This document shows positions 51,009 through 60,154 of a stretch of DNA of 64,000 nucleotides, one piece after another (the first letter of the stretch is position 1; every line of letters starts with the position of its first letter). The DNA is from HK1 sp965215295 (GTDB lineage: Bacteria; Pseudomonadota; Gammaproteobacteria; HK1): NCBI GenBank assembly GCA_965215295.1, contig OZ244045.1, forward strand, positions 1,860,001 to 1,924,000. Reading direction: 5' to 3'. The notes beneath the pieces are model-generated. The model saw only the letters and a program-made list of their open reading frames with translations, searched no databases and was not told the origin of the DNA. The position numbers and the translations under genes are program-made.

Positions 51009-52711
51009 TCGCGTTTGCGCCCGAGCGCCGCCGCGAACGCCTTGTGGGCGCGCTTCGAATCGTAGGCCGCGAAGCGGGCCGCGAATTCGGCCCTCGTCTT
51101 CCCCTCCCGCCCGGCCAGCGCCGCGCACTGCCGGTCGATGGCGCCGATGGCGGCGGCGTCGAGCGACGCCCCGGCCCGCTCCCGGAACTCCTCCAGGACC
51201 GCGCGCTGGACCTGGACGTCCTGGAACGCGCCGAGGTTGTCCTGCAGCCGCTTCAACCGGGCGATGGTGCGCTCCACCGGCTTGGCGGGATGGATGCCAC
51301 GGAAGAACTCCAGCAGGTACCGCAGACGCTTGCACGACTTGCGCAGATCGTGCAGCGACTCGGGCGGGCTCTCGTCTCCGATCGCCCGGCCACCGGAAAG
51401 GATGTGGTGGTAGACCTTCAGGATCCGGGCCGCCGACAGGGCCGCGATGGGCGCCAGCGCGTTCTCGCTCCGGGGCCGTGCGGGCGGCGCGGTTTCGAGG
51501 AACCTCCGCAGCGCGGACCGCACCCGCCGGTACCGCGCGGAGCGCAGGGTGCGGCACAGCGCCCGGAACTCCCGCTCTCTGGACGCCTCCAGATGCGCGC
51601 GCAACGCCGCGGCTGCGCCGTCCGTCCCGGCTTCGGCGTCACCGGCGCCAGCGCCAGCACCAGCGCCGTCACCGGCACCAGCACCGGCACCAGCACCGGC
51701 ACCAGCGCCGTCACCAGCACCAGCACCGTCACCGGCGCCGTCACCAGCACCGTCACCAGCACCAGTACCGTCACCAGCACCGTCACCGTCACCGGCGCCG
51801 GCGCCGAAGTCCATCAGATGGACGTCCAGGTCGCGTACCGGCCCGGTGCACTGTCCGAGCCATCCGAGATCCGCCCTCAGCCGCCGGGTGACGGTGCGCG
51901 GGAACACGCGCCTCATCTCGCGCAGCAACGACCGCGCCTTGCGCGTCGCAACCCGGAAGTCGTGCAGGCACTCGGGGTCGAGATCGGCCTCGATCCCGGG
52001 CGCGTTCATCTCCAGCACCGCATCGAGGCGGGCGAGCAGGCGCTTGCAGGCGATGTCGGAGCGTTCCCCGGGGTCGAGGTCCGCACGGGCCGGAACGTCC
52101 ATGCCCCCGTAGGCCGCATCCGGCCCGTCGGCCGCCGCGAGCATGGGCTCGCCGTCGTCGGCCTCGATCCCCTCCACTTTCCGGAGCCTGGCCACCGCCC
52201 GCCGGGCGAAGCGTCCATAGCCACGCAACGGCCGGACCACGAGCCTGGAGGGGCCCCGCCGCGCGGTGAGGCATTCCACCACCAGCACCGTCTTTTCCTC
52301 GCGATCGCGGCCCCGGGCGACGGTGAGCCGGCCGCGGCTCTCGGCGACGACGAGGAGCCGCCGGACGTCGATCAGGGGCGAAAGCAGCGAGCGCAGCCGG
52401 AAGTGCGCGACGTCGCGGGCGAATGCGGGCAGGGCCGCGTCCGGCGCATCGACGAGCCTCGCGGCGCGGCCGAGCTCGCGGCAGTGCAGCCCGGTCGCGC
52501 CGGGGAGCGTCAGGTGCTCCAGCACCAAGCCGGCGCGGCGCAGGCGCCGGTCGAAGGTGTCGAGGTAGCGCACGTGCGCGGGCTGTCCCGCCCGGATCGA
52601 CACGTCGAGCTTCCCGGTCGCAACCGCGACGGCTCGCGGCGTCGCGAGGCGCCGCGGTACCGCGAACGCGCGGGCCTCGGGGGCCGAGGGATCGTTCGTT
52701 CGTCTGCTCAT
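51005..52711 (-). CDS. CHAD domain protein, possibly polyphosphate-binding (568 aa)
   Basis: CHAD domains are helical, His/Arg/Lys-rich domains that bind inorganic polyphosphate and often follow CYTH phosphatase domains. Here the N-terminal 250 residues resemble a degenerate CYTH region (AHVRYLDTFDRRLRRAGL, GREL). The CHAD domain follows with HDFRVATRKARSLLR and, after a Gly/Ala/Asp repeat insert, SLHDLRKSCKRLRYLLEFF. The insert splits the domain. The ATG at 52711 lacks a strong ribosome binding site. The gene is first in a two-gene unit with the ParA-type ATPase, overlapping by four bases. Confidence 0.85.
   Translation of the reverse strand: MSRRTNDPSAPEARAFAVPRRLATPRAVAVATGKLDVSIRAGQPAHVRYLDTFDRRLRRAGLVLEHLTLPGATGLHCRELGRAARLVDAPDAALPAFARDVAHFRLRSLLSPLIDVRRLLVVAESRGRLTVARGRDREEKTVLVVECLTARRGPSRLVVRPLRGYGRFARRAVARLRKVEGIEADDGEPMLAAADGPDAAYGGMDVPARADLDPGERSDIACKRLLARLDAVLEMNAPGIEADLDPECLHDFRVATRKARSLLREMRRVFPRTVTRRLRADLGWLGQCTGPVRDLDVHLMDFGAGAGDGDGAGDGTGAGDGAGDGAGDGAGAGDGAGAGAGAGAGAGDGAGAGAGAGDAEAGTDGAAAALRAHLEASREREFRALCRTLRSARYRRVRSALRRFLETAPPARPRSENALAPIAALSAARILKVYHHILSGGRAIGDESPPESLHDLRKSCKRLRYLLEFFRGIHPAKPVERTIARLKRLQDNLGAFQDVQVQRAVLEEFRERAGASLDAAAIGAIDRQCAALAGREGKTRAEFAARFAAYDSKRAHKAFAAALGRKRE
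51640..51805 (-). repeat. In-frame hexanucleotide-based array inside the CHAD domain
   Basis: A run of GGTGCT/GACGGC-type hexamers encodes (Gly-Ala-Gly-Asp) repeats between the two halves of the CHAD domain. It is highly repetitive and multiples of three bases keep the frame. Confidence 0.9.
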
Positions 52712-52744
52712 CGACGCATAATCTACCGCTATCGGCGCCGCGGA

Positions 52745-53085
52745 ACATGGCGCCGCCGGATGTCGGAGCAGGCGCCGCCGGGTGTCGGAGCAGGCGCCGC
52801 CGGGTGTCGGAGCGGGCGCCGCCGGGTGTCGGAGCGGGCGCCGCCGGGTGTCGGAGCGGGCGCCGCCGGATGTCGGAGCAGGCGCCGCCGGATGTCGGAG
52901 CAGGCGCCGCCGGGTGTCGGAGCGGGCGCCGCCGGGTGTCGGAGCGGGCGCCACCGGGTGTCGGAGCAGGCGCCGCCGGGTGTCGGAGCAGGCGCCGCCG
53001 GGTGTCGGAGCGGGCGCCGCCGAGTGTCGGAGCGGGTGCCGCCGGGTGTCGGAGCGGGCGCCACCGGGTGTCGGGACGGGTGCGC
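52745..53085. repeat. 22-bp intergenic minisatellite, about 15 copies
   Basis: A 22-bp unit (GCGCCGCCGGGTGTCGGAGC plus two bases) is repeated about 15 times between the CHAD gene start and the AttH-like gene end. The unit length is not a multiple of three, as expected for non-coding DNA. It may lie in the CHAD promoter. Confidence 0.9.
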
Positions 53086-53087
53086 GG

Positions 53088-54263
53088 TCAGCGTGCGGGG
53101 CTCGTCCCCGGCGCCGATCTTCCGATGTTGCCGAGGTCGAGCCGGCCGGCGTAGCCGGTCATCTCCAGATAGCCGACGCCCGCCACCGGACGGCCCCGCC
53201 GCTCGCCGCTGAAGCGCACCGCGCCCTCCCAGTACGCGGGCAGGATGCCGTGCCCGGTGAAGACCTCCTGGGCGTCGAGACGCGGGCGGACGTCCAGCCG
53301 CAGATCGAGATCCGGAACCTCCACCCGCCATTCCACGGGATACTCCGCGCCGGTCGCGTCGCTCCGCCAGCGTCTTCCGGGACGGAACGCCACCCCGCCC
53401 GGCTCGATGGGACGGGCGTCGCCCCGGGCGTCCACGAAGGTGCCGAAGGTATCGGGACCGTAGCCGCCGCGCACGTCGCGGATGCCGAACAGCATCAGGT
53501 CGACGCCGTCGTCGAGCTGCACGCTCATCCAGTCCCAGCCGGCCTTGTGCCCGGCCAGATAGTCCGAGAAGAACTCGTGGTCCATCCAGGCCCGGCCCGT
53601 GACCGCGAACTCCTCGCCCTCGATCGCGACGGTTCCGGTGGCCTCCATGCGGGTGAACGAGAGGTAGTGCGAGACCGCCCGCGGATCGCCGGCCACCTTT
53701 CGGCTGACCCCGTCGCGGCCGTGGATCACCACGGGCTTGCGGGGCGCGAGGACGAGGCGAAGCGCCGCGTCCCGGCTCGTCGCGGTCAGGACCTGCACCG
53801 GGAGGGCCTCGTCGCCCGGCCTCCACTCGGCGCTCCAGTTGCCGTTCCACACGCGCCGCGCCTCCGCGTCGGCCCCGGCGATGCCGGGGCCGGCCCGGTT
53901 CAGCCGTTCGTCGACGAAGTGCCGCTCCCCGCCGGTGTCGGTGATCGCGAAGTGCGCGAGGTACACCTGATCGGGGTCCCAGGCCGAAGGCCGCTCCACG
54001 TCGATCGGCCGCGCCCGGCGGAAGAAGGTCAGCTCGAACCCGAAATGCCTCCGCGACGCGGTGAGCAGGTTGCCGGTGTAGTACCACCATTCGGACTCGA
54101 ACTCCGGATGCCCGAAATGATCGCGCGGGAACTGGAACGGGTAGCCGGGGAGCACGCGCCCGGTCTGGACGTCGGCGCCACCCGCCCCGGCCGATGCGCC
54201 GGACGCAACGACGAGCACGGCGGCGAGCACGGCCGCGGCGCGCGGGAGTGGCAGCCGCGTCAT
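53088..54263 (-). CDS. AttH/CrtC-like lipocalin-fold secreted protein (391 aa)
   Basis: This predicted periplasmic protein has an N-terminal signal peptide (PRAAAVLAAVLVVASGASA). It belongs to the AttH/carotenoid-hydratase-like lipocalin family: ESEWWYYTGNL, HFGFELTFFRR, AWMDHEFFS, GWDWMSVQLDDG and VEWRVEVPDLDL are family signatures. In other genomes this family accompanies a LolD-like ATPase and FtsX-like permease, as here. The three probably form an envelope-acting system, but the substrate is unknown. The ATG overlaps the permease stop codon (ATGA at 54260-54263). Confidence 0.9.
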   Translation of the reverse strand: MTRLPLPRAAAVLAAVLVVASGASAGAGGADVQTGRVLPGYPFQFPRDHFGHPEFESEWWYYTGNLLTASRRHFGFELTFFRRARPIDVERPSAWDPDQVYLAHFAITDTGGERHFVDERLNRAGPGIAGADAEARRVWNGNWSAEWRPGDEALPVQVLTATSRDAALRLVLAPRKPVVIHGRDGVSRKVAGDPRAVSHYLSFTRMEATGTVAIEGEEFAVTGRAWMDHEFFSDYLAGHKAGWDWMSVQLDDGVDLMLFGIRDVRGGYGPDTFGTFVDARGDARPIEPGGVAFRPGRRWRSDATGAEYPVEWRVEVPDLDLRLDVRPRLDAQEVFTGHGILPAYWEGAVRFSGERRGRPVAGVGYLEMTGYAGRLDLGNIGRSAPGTSPAR

Positions 54264-56836
54264 TCTCCCCTCAGGACCTCGACCGGGTTCAGCCGCGCCC
54301 CGACGCGGGCCGGGTACAGGCCCGACACCAGGCTCGCCGCGAAGACGAGGCCCAGAGCCCCGGCCAGGAAGGCGACGGGCCAGTGGAGCTGCACGCTCCA
54401 GCCGAAGGACTGCTTGTGGATCACGAGCAGGTTCACCTGCGACCAGGCGGCGCCGAGCACGAGGCCCAGCACGCACGCCGCGGCGCCGAGCATCCCCGCC
54501 TGCACCAGCACCAGGCCGCGGATCTGTCCCATCGACGCGCCGTGCATGCGCAGTTGCGCGAGTTCCACCCGCCGGTCGAGCACCAGGTTCAGGAGCGCCT
54601 CGGCCATCCCGAGGATCGCCACGAAGACCGCGATCGCCTCCAGCGCGTACGTGATCGCGAAGGTGCGGTCGAAGATCTCGATGGACCGCTCCCGGAGTGT
54701 CCGGGTCGGCGTCACCACCACCTCGCGGCCGGCAACCGCCCGCGCCAGCGCCCGCCGGCTCTCCTCGAAGTCGGCCCCCGGCTCCAGGTAGACGCTCAGG
54801 CTGGCCACCCGCGGATCGGGCAGGTGCCGGAGCAATGCGTTCCGATCGCCGATCACGAAGCCCCGCTCGCCCGAGTAGTCGTAGAACACCCCCGCCACCC
54901 GCAGCGCCACCGGCTCCTCCCCCAGCGGCAGCCGGATCGTGTCGCCGGTGCGCACGCCGTGGCGGTAGCTGAACAGCTCGCTGACGATCACGCTGTCGCC
55001 GGCCGCCAGCCGCGGCCAGATCGCCTCCGGAGCCGGTCCTTCGAGGAACCGGATGCCCGAATGCCGGTGGTAGAGCGCCACGTCGGCGAGGCCGAGGGTG
55101 GCGGGGACGCCGGCATGGCGGATCGGCCAGGCCCGGTAGCGGCCGACGTCCATCACTCCGGGCACCGCCTCCAGCCGCGCCGCCAGATCCTCGCTCATGG
55201 TGGGCGACGCGCCGCGGCCTCCGCCTCCGGCCGGGCTCACGTAGAAGTCCGCCTGCAACCGGTACCCCACCCAGTCGACGACGGTGGCCCGGAAGCTGCC
55301 GACCATGACCCCCATGCCGACGATCAGCGCGGTGGCGACCGCCATCGCGGCGACGATCACCGAAGTGCGGCCGAGCGATGCGGCAAGCCCCCGGGCCGCG
55401 AGCGCGGCGATGACTCCGAGCCGCGGCGCGAGCCATCGGTCGCAGAGCCCGAGCACCAGGATCGACAGCCGCGGCGAGAGCATCGCCGCGGCGCCGATCA
55501 GGCACGCCAGCGCCACGTACCCTCCGACGGGGATCCGGCCCGCGGGCGGCATCAGGCAGGAGACGGCCGCAGCCACCGCCAGCACCGCCGCCGCGACGGT
55601 GGACCGGCGGCCGGCGGTGCGGACCTCGTAGTCGAACGCCGTTCCCGCCATCGCCTCGGTGGGCGCCACCCCGGCGGCTTCCCGCGCCGGCCACCACGCG
55701 GACAGCAGCGACACCCCGATCCCGGCTCCGACCGCGACCGCGACCGTCCAGGGGCGAAACACGAGCTCGCCCGGCGTGCCGCTCACGTAGAGCGAACCGA
55801 CGGTCTGCCCGACCGCGTCCACCGCCCCGACCGCGAGCAGCCGGCCGAGCGCGAGGCCGGCCGCGACGCCGAGCATCCCGAACACCGCCCCCTCGAACAG
55901 GAACGCCGCCCGCACCATCGCCCGCGACGCCCCCACCGCCCGCACGATGCCGATCTGCCGGCGCCGGCGAACGATCCAGGCGCTGATGGTGTTGTAGATG
56001 AGGAAGGCGCCGACCAGGATCGTGGCGTAGCTCATCATTCGCAGGTTCCAGCGGAACGCGGAAAGCATCCGGCGGCTGTCCTCCGTGCCCGTCCCCGCCG
56101 GCAGGATCGAGGCGGCCGGCGGGAGGAGCGGGGCGAGCACGGCGCTCCAGTCCCGCTCCACGCCCCGCGTGTAGACGTAGATGCGGTCCAGCCGTCCCCG
56201 CCGGTCGAGCGCCCGCTGCGCCGGCGCGATGTCCATCACGACGAAACGCCCCGCCGCCGCGGGCGAGGGGTCGAGGACGCCTTGCACTTCGAACTCCAGC
56301 CGGCGGTCGCCGACGATCAGTTCCAGTCTTTCGCCGGCGGACCTGCCCAGCGACGGCGCCACCCACACCGACGCTCCATCGATCAGCTCGGAGACGCCGG
56401 GCCGCGGCATGGCCCCGGCGGCGCCGAGCATCGTGTCGCCGATCAGATCGACCCCGAACAGCGCCACCTGCTCGCCGGTGTCCGGTAGCCGCGCAAGGCT
56501 CTCGATGCGAGGGGAGAACGCGAGCGGCTCGACCAAGCGCGCCAGCTTTCCATACGCCGCTTCCGGAATCCCCCCGACCTGGGTGATCTCGTAGCGCGCC
56601 GATCCCCGCAGCGACTCCAGGGACGACCGGAACGAGCCCATCGCCGCCTCGCTGGCGAGGTCCACCGCCACGATGACCGCGACGCCCAGCGCCACCGCCG
56701 CCACCGTGAGCGTCGTGCGCACCGGCTCCGTCCCCATGGGGCGGACGATCAGGCGGTACAGCGCGACGATCCGGGCCACGGCGACCTCCATTCGTGCCCT
56801 GGCGAGAGATGCGGACCAACCCGGATTTCTCACCAT
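54260..56836 (-). CDS. FtsX/MacB-type ABC transporter permease (858 aa)
   Basis: This large permease has two FtsX-like halves. The first membrane segment (LTVAAVALGVAVIVAVDLA) lies near residues 40-58, then come a periplasmic domain, a membrane cluster in about 290-470, a second periplasmic domain, and a final three-helix cluster with LNLVLDRRVELAQLRMHGAS, the coupling-helix region. The C-terminus NPVEVLRGE is typical. Together with the LolD-like ATPase it would move a substrate within or from the envelope without a transmembrane pore. I chose the ATG at 56836, with GAGAGG just upstream; the ATG at 56791 is an alternative. Confidence 0.9.
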   Translation of the reverse strand: MVRNPGWSASLARARMEVAVARIVALYRLIVRPMGTEPVRTTLTVAAVALGVAVIVAVDLASEAAMGSFRSSLESLRGSARYEITQVGGIPEAAYGKLARLVEPLAFSPRIESLARLPDTGEQVALFGVDLIGDTMLGAAGAMPRPGVSELIDGASVWVAPSLGRSAGERLELIVGDRRLEFEVQGVLDPSPAAAGRFVVMDIAPAQRALDRRGRLDRIYVYTRGVERDWSAVLAPLLPPAASILPAGTGTEDSRRMLSAFRWNLRMMSYATILVGAFLIYNTISAWIVRRRRQIGIVRAVGASRAMVRAAFLFEGAVFGMLGVAAGLALGRLLAVGAVDAVGQTVGSLYVSGTPGELVFRPWTVAVAVGAGIGVSLLSAWWPAREAAGVAPTEAMAGTAFDYEVRTAGRRSTVAAAVLAVAAAVSCLMPPAGRIPVGGYVALACLIGAAAMLSPRLSILVLGLCDRWLAPRLGVIAALAARGLAASLGRTSVIVAAMAVATALIVGMGVMVGSFRATVVDWVGYRLQADFYVSPAGGGGRGASPTMSEDLAARLEAVPGVMDVGRYRAWPIRHAGVPATLGLADVALYHRHSGIRFLEGPAPEAIWPRLAAGDSVIVSELFSYRHGVRTGDTIRLPLGEEPVALRVAGVFYDYSGERGFVIGDRNALLRHLPDPRVASLSVYLEPGADFEESRRALARAVAGREVVVTPTRTLRERSIEIFDRTFAITYALEAIAVFVAILGMAEALLNLVLDRRVELAQLRMHGASMGQIRGLVLVQAGMLGAAACVLGLVLGAAWSQVNLLVIHKQSFGWSVQLHWPVAFLAGALGLVFAASLVSGLYPARVGARLNPVEVLRGE

Positions 56837-57000
56837 CTCACCTCTCGGACGCGGATCGACCGGCATCGACTGCGTTGAACGCGGCCAGGGGGCTCGACGT
56901 ACCGTTACGAACCAGTACGACTGCGCGCCCCGACTCGCGTTCGCCTTGTCGCTACCGGCATCTGCGCGCCCTCGCTTCGCGATCTGGCGAGAGATCCGGG

Positions 57001-57687
57001 CTAAAGCTCGGAGGGTACGGCGTCGCCGCGCACCAGCGTTCCGTTGCTGAGCACCAGGCGGCGGTCCGCCGCAGTCGCCGCCGCCGGACTGTGGGTGGCC
57101 ATGAGGACGCTCGTGCCGAGCTCCCGCCTGATCGCGAGCAGCAGGTCCATCACCGTCTCCCCCGTCCGCGTGTCGAGCCGGCCCGTCGGCTCGTCGGCGA
57201 GGAGCAGGCCCGGCTCGTGCACCAGCGCCCGCGCGATGGCGACGCACTGCATCTGGCCGCCCGAGAGCTGGTGCGGGCGGCGGTCGGCGAGGTCGGCGAC
57301 GCCAGCCAGATCCATCATCCGCATCGCCCGCGGGCGCGCCGTGCGCGCCCCCGCGAGCTGGAGCGGCAGCTCCACGTTCTCGACCGCGCTCAGCGACGGC
57401 AGCAACTGGAGGAACTGGAACACGAACCCGATGCGCGTGCGGCGCAGCCGGGTCAGCGCGTCGTCGTCCAGGGTCGAGGTCCCGACTCCTTCGATCCGGA
57501 CCTCGCCCGCGGAGGGGAGGTCGGCCGCCCCCGCCAGGTTGAGCAGCGTCGTCTTGCCGCAGCCGCTGCGGCCCACCAGCGCGACGTACTCCGCGCGGCC
57601 GAGACCCAGGGTGACGCCGGCGAGGGCGGGGATCCGCCGCCCGGCGACATCGTAGTGTTTGCCGACGTTGTGGAATTCGAGGACCAT
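57001..57687 (-). CDS. LolD-like ABC transporter ATP-binding protein (228 aa)
   Basis: This is the ATPase partner of the downstream FtsX-type permease. Walker A is GRSGCGKTT, the Q-loop lies at FVFQFLQLLPSLSA, the signature is QLSGGQMQ (Met instead of the usual Arg), Walker B is LLLADEPTG, and the H-loop THSP follows. It belongs to the MacB/LolD group, which energises type VII ABC machines. A gap of about 165 bp precedes the permease gene. The start region overlaps the upstream region of the divergent EamA gene. Confidence 0.92.
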   Translation of the reverse strand: MVLEFHNVGKHYDVAGRRIPALAGVTLGLGRAEYVALVGRSGCGKTTLLNLAGAADLPSAGEVRIEGVGTSTLDDDALTRLRRTRIGFVFQFLQLLPSLSAVENVELPLQLAGARTARPRAMRMMDLAGVADLADRRPHQLSGGQMQCVAIARALVHEPGLLLADEPTGRLDTRTGETVMDLLLAIRRELGTSVLMATHSPAAATAADRRLVLSNGTLVRGDAVPSEL

Positions 57688-57796
57688 GACTGCGCATGCA
57701 CGATATCAGACACGCGGCGCGACCGGCCTCCACGCGGCCGCTCCCCGCTCCCGGAAGTGCCGATGCGTTCCCCGAGGCCGGCGGCGGGTCGAGGTG

Positions 57797-58708
57797 GTGA
57801 CGAATCGATCCGCCGTGCTCCCGACGCTGTTCGTGCTCCTGTGGTGCACCGGCTACCTGGTCGTGCCCGTCGCGATTGCGGATGCCGGACCGGTGCGGTT
57901 CCTCGCCCTGCGTTTCGGGTCCGCCGCGGTGCTGCTCGCGATCGCGGCGCTGGCGCTGCGGGCACCGTGGGCGCGGCGAGGCGTCGACTACGCGCACATG
58001 GCGGTGGTCGGCGTCCTGCTGCACGCGGTCGGGCTGGGCGGGGTGTGGGTAGCGGTCGACCTCGGAGTCGAGGCGGGGGTGGCGGCGCTGGTGATGGGAA
58101 CCCAGCCGCTCATCACCGCGGGGCTGGCGGTCGGATTCATCGGCGAGCGGATCGATCGGCGCGCGGCCGCGGGCCTCGCGCTCGGATTCCTCGGGGTGAC
58201 CCTGGTGATCCACCACAAGCTGTCGGAGGTCGGCGATCCGGCCGGCCTCGCCGCGGTGGCCATCGCGGTCATCTCCATGACCCTCGGGATGCTGTACCAG
58301 AAGCGTCGCTGCGCGCACGTCGATCTCGTCACCGGCTCCACCGTGCAGTTGGCGTGCGCCGGGACGGCCGCGTTCGTGGCGGCCTGGTGGATCGGCGATC
58401 GGCCCGTGGAGTGGACGGCGAGAATCGCGGCGACGCTCGGCTGGTCGGTGCTGGTGCTCTCCATCGGGGCCACGCTCGTGCTCTACATGCTGCTGCGCCG
58501 GGGCGATGCGTCGCGGGTCGCGAGCCTCCTCTACCTGGTGCCGCCGCTCACCGCGGTGATGGCGTGGATCGGATTCGGGGAGACGCTCGCGCCGCTCACC
58601 ATCGCCGGGATGATCCTCACCGCGACCGGCGTCGCGCTGGTGGCCGGCTCCGGACCGCCCGGGCCGCCCCTCCTTCGACGGCGGTCGAGCTCGGGGCGGG
58701 AGAAGTGA
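57797..58708 (+). CDS. EamA/DMT-family transporter (303 aa)
   Basis: This drug/metabolite transporter has ten predicted membrane helices in two EamA halves. TLFVLLWCTGYLVVPVAI starts the first, with GVDYAHMAVVGVLLHAV and MGTQPLITAGLA. The second half has LYMLLRRGDASRVASLLYLVPPLTAVMA and FGETL, all characteristic. It is a likely exporter of amino acids or metabolites; the substrate is unknown. The start is uncertain: GTG at 57797 is closest to the first helix, while an ATG at 57686 would overlap the divergent ATPase gene. Confidence 0.85.
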   Translation: MTNRSAVLPTLFVLLWCTGYLVVPVAIADAGPVRFLALRFGSAAVLLAIAALALRAPWARRGVDYAHMAVVGVLLHAVGLGGVWVAVDLGVEAGVAALVMGTQPLITAGLAVGFIGERIDRRAAAGLALGFLGVTLVIHHKLSEVGDPAGLAAVAIAVISMTLGMLYQKRRCAHVDLVTGSTVQLACAGTAAFVAAWWIGDRPVEWTARIAATLGWSVLVLSIGATLVLYMLLRRGDASRVASLLYLVPPLTAVMAWIGFGETLAPLTIAGMILTATGVALVAGSGPPGPPLLRRRSSSGREK

Positions 58709-59004
58709 AGGTGCGGCATGGCCGCCTCCGGTGGAATCGAGTCCGACCGCCCGCCCCCATCCCACCCCGACTCACGACCGCGGGCGCGGAGCCGAGGGGG
58801 TCTCGTGCGGCTCGGCAAGACGAGCGCGGACCTCACGACCGCGGATGCGCGGAGCCGAGGGCGCCGGCTGCGCGGCGGCACGCCGGGGGCCGTACGCGCC
58901 ACCACGAATCGCGGTCCGGGAGAAGGTAGAGGTCGACGGTTGCACCGGATGTCGAGTTCAGCGAGTTCGAGCTCCTGCCGGCTTCGAGCCGCACGACGCC
59001 CCGG
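58709..59004. other. Intergenic stretch, no gene recognised
   Basis: This 296-bp region lies between the convergent EamA and dioxygenase genes. It contains two copies of a CACGACCGCG-GCGGAGCCGAGG motif about 60 bp apart (near 58776 and 58838). No gene or clear terminator. Confidence 0.5.
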
Positions 59005-59643
59005 CTAACCCAGGACGATGTCGAACCGGGCGATCCGCTGTCCGGGCAGGTCGGGGTGCGGCTCGAAGGGCACCACCAGGCTGGCGCGCCGAACGGGGTC
59101 CCGGATTCGGTTCAGGATCCAGTCCTCGGCATTCCCGGGCGCGCCGTCCACGTACATCTGGGTGATCAGCGGCTCGAACCCGGGACCCCTGATCGCGAAA
59201 TGGATGTGAGGCGCCCGGCCCGGGTAGGCCACCGGCTCGATGGTGCGGAACCGGTAGTCCCCGTCCGCGCCGGTCCGGGACCGGCCGTAGCCCTGGAAGT
59301 TCTCGTCGAGCGAGGCGTTGCGCCGGTCGCGCGGATGGTGGTAGCGCCCGTTCGCGTCGCACTGCCAGATCTCCACCAGGGCGCCGGGCACCGGATGTCC
59401 CCGGTGGTCCCTCACCACACCGCCCAGATGGGCGATCACTCCCCGGGCAAGGGCGCCGCGTCCGCCGACCTGTACAAGGTCGGCGTCCGATTCGAGCGCA
59501 TGATCGTAGGGATAGAACGGACCCGTGGTCTGGCGTGGAGTGTCCACGAGCCCCGCTGCCCGCCCCGCGGCGAGGCTCAGGCCCGCCGCCGTCGCGCCCG
59601 TGAGCCAGCGACGACGGCCGATCCGGTTTCCTCTGCGTCCCAT
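59005..59643 (-). CDS. Exported intradiol ring-cleavage dioxygenase (212 aa)
   Basis: This protein resembles the catechol/protocatechuate 3,4-dioxygenase family of non-haem Fe(III) enzymes. The four iron ligands are visible: Tyr101 (GRYHHP), Tyr119 (FQGYGR), His146 and His148 (PHIHF). The N-terminus carries a twin-arginine signal (RRRWLTG then a hydrophobic stretch), implying folded export to the periplasm with iron bound. The family domain runs from TTGPFYP to the C-terminus. Such exported dioxygenases act on aromatic compounds outside the cytoplasm. Substrate unknown. Start ATG at 59643; a 62-bp repeat array lies upstream. Confidence 0.9.
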   Translation of the reverse strand: MGRRGNRIGRRRWLTGATAAGLSLAAGRAAGLVDTPRQTTGPFYPYDHALESDADLVQVGGRGALARGVIAHLGGVVRDHRGHPVPGALVEIWQCDANGRYHHPRDRRNASLDENFQGYGRSRTGADGDYRFRTIEPVAYPGRAPHIHFAIRGPGFEPLITQMYVDGAPGNAEDWILNRIRDPVRRASLVVPFEPHPDLPGQRIARFDIVLG

Positions 59644-59699
59644 GGCGTTGCTCCCCGTGCATGCTCACCGAGTCACGGGCATTCTTGCACTCGGCCCGG

Positions 59700-60070
59700 G
59701 CCTCGCGCGAGACGTCCGCGGGAACCCGGACCGCGACTCCACCGTGCCGTCCATCCATGCCTCGGGCAAGAGACGTCCGCGGGAACCCGGACCGCGACCC
59801 CGTCGGTGCCACCCATCCATGCCTCGGACAAGAGACGTCCGCGGGAGCCCGAACCGCGCTTCCACCGTGCCGCCCATCCATGCCTCGGACAAGAGATGTC
59901 CGCGGGAACCCAGGCCGCGCCTCCACCGTGCCGCCCATCCGTGCCTCGGACAAGAGATGTCCGCAGGAGCCCGGACGGCGACCCCGTCGGTGCCGCCTAT
60001 CCATGCCTCGGACAAGAGATGTCCGCGGGAACCCGGGCCGCGACCCCGTCGGTGCCCGGCCGGTCCGGGA
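59700..60070. repeat. 61-63-bp intergenic tandem array, about six copies
   Basis: Units are marked by CAAGAGAYGTCCGCGGGA at about 59766, 59829, 59890, 59951 and 60012, with a diverged copy near 59707. The array lies upstream of the dioxygenase gene and downstream of tagI. Each unit contains the stem-like TCCATGCCTCGGACAAGAG. No gene is seen. Confidence 0.85.
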
Positions 60071-60154
60071 CGACGCCATCCCCGGCACGCCGCGGATTTC
60101 GTCATGCGCAGCCATGCGCAGCGCGCGAACGCTCGTCGCCGTTGCGCAACGGCG

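Noticed and set aside
57659..57796. Upstream extension of the EamA transporter
   Set aside because: The extra codons are Arg/Ala-rich, overlap the divergent LolD-like gene and precede the first membrane helix by an unusual distance.
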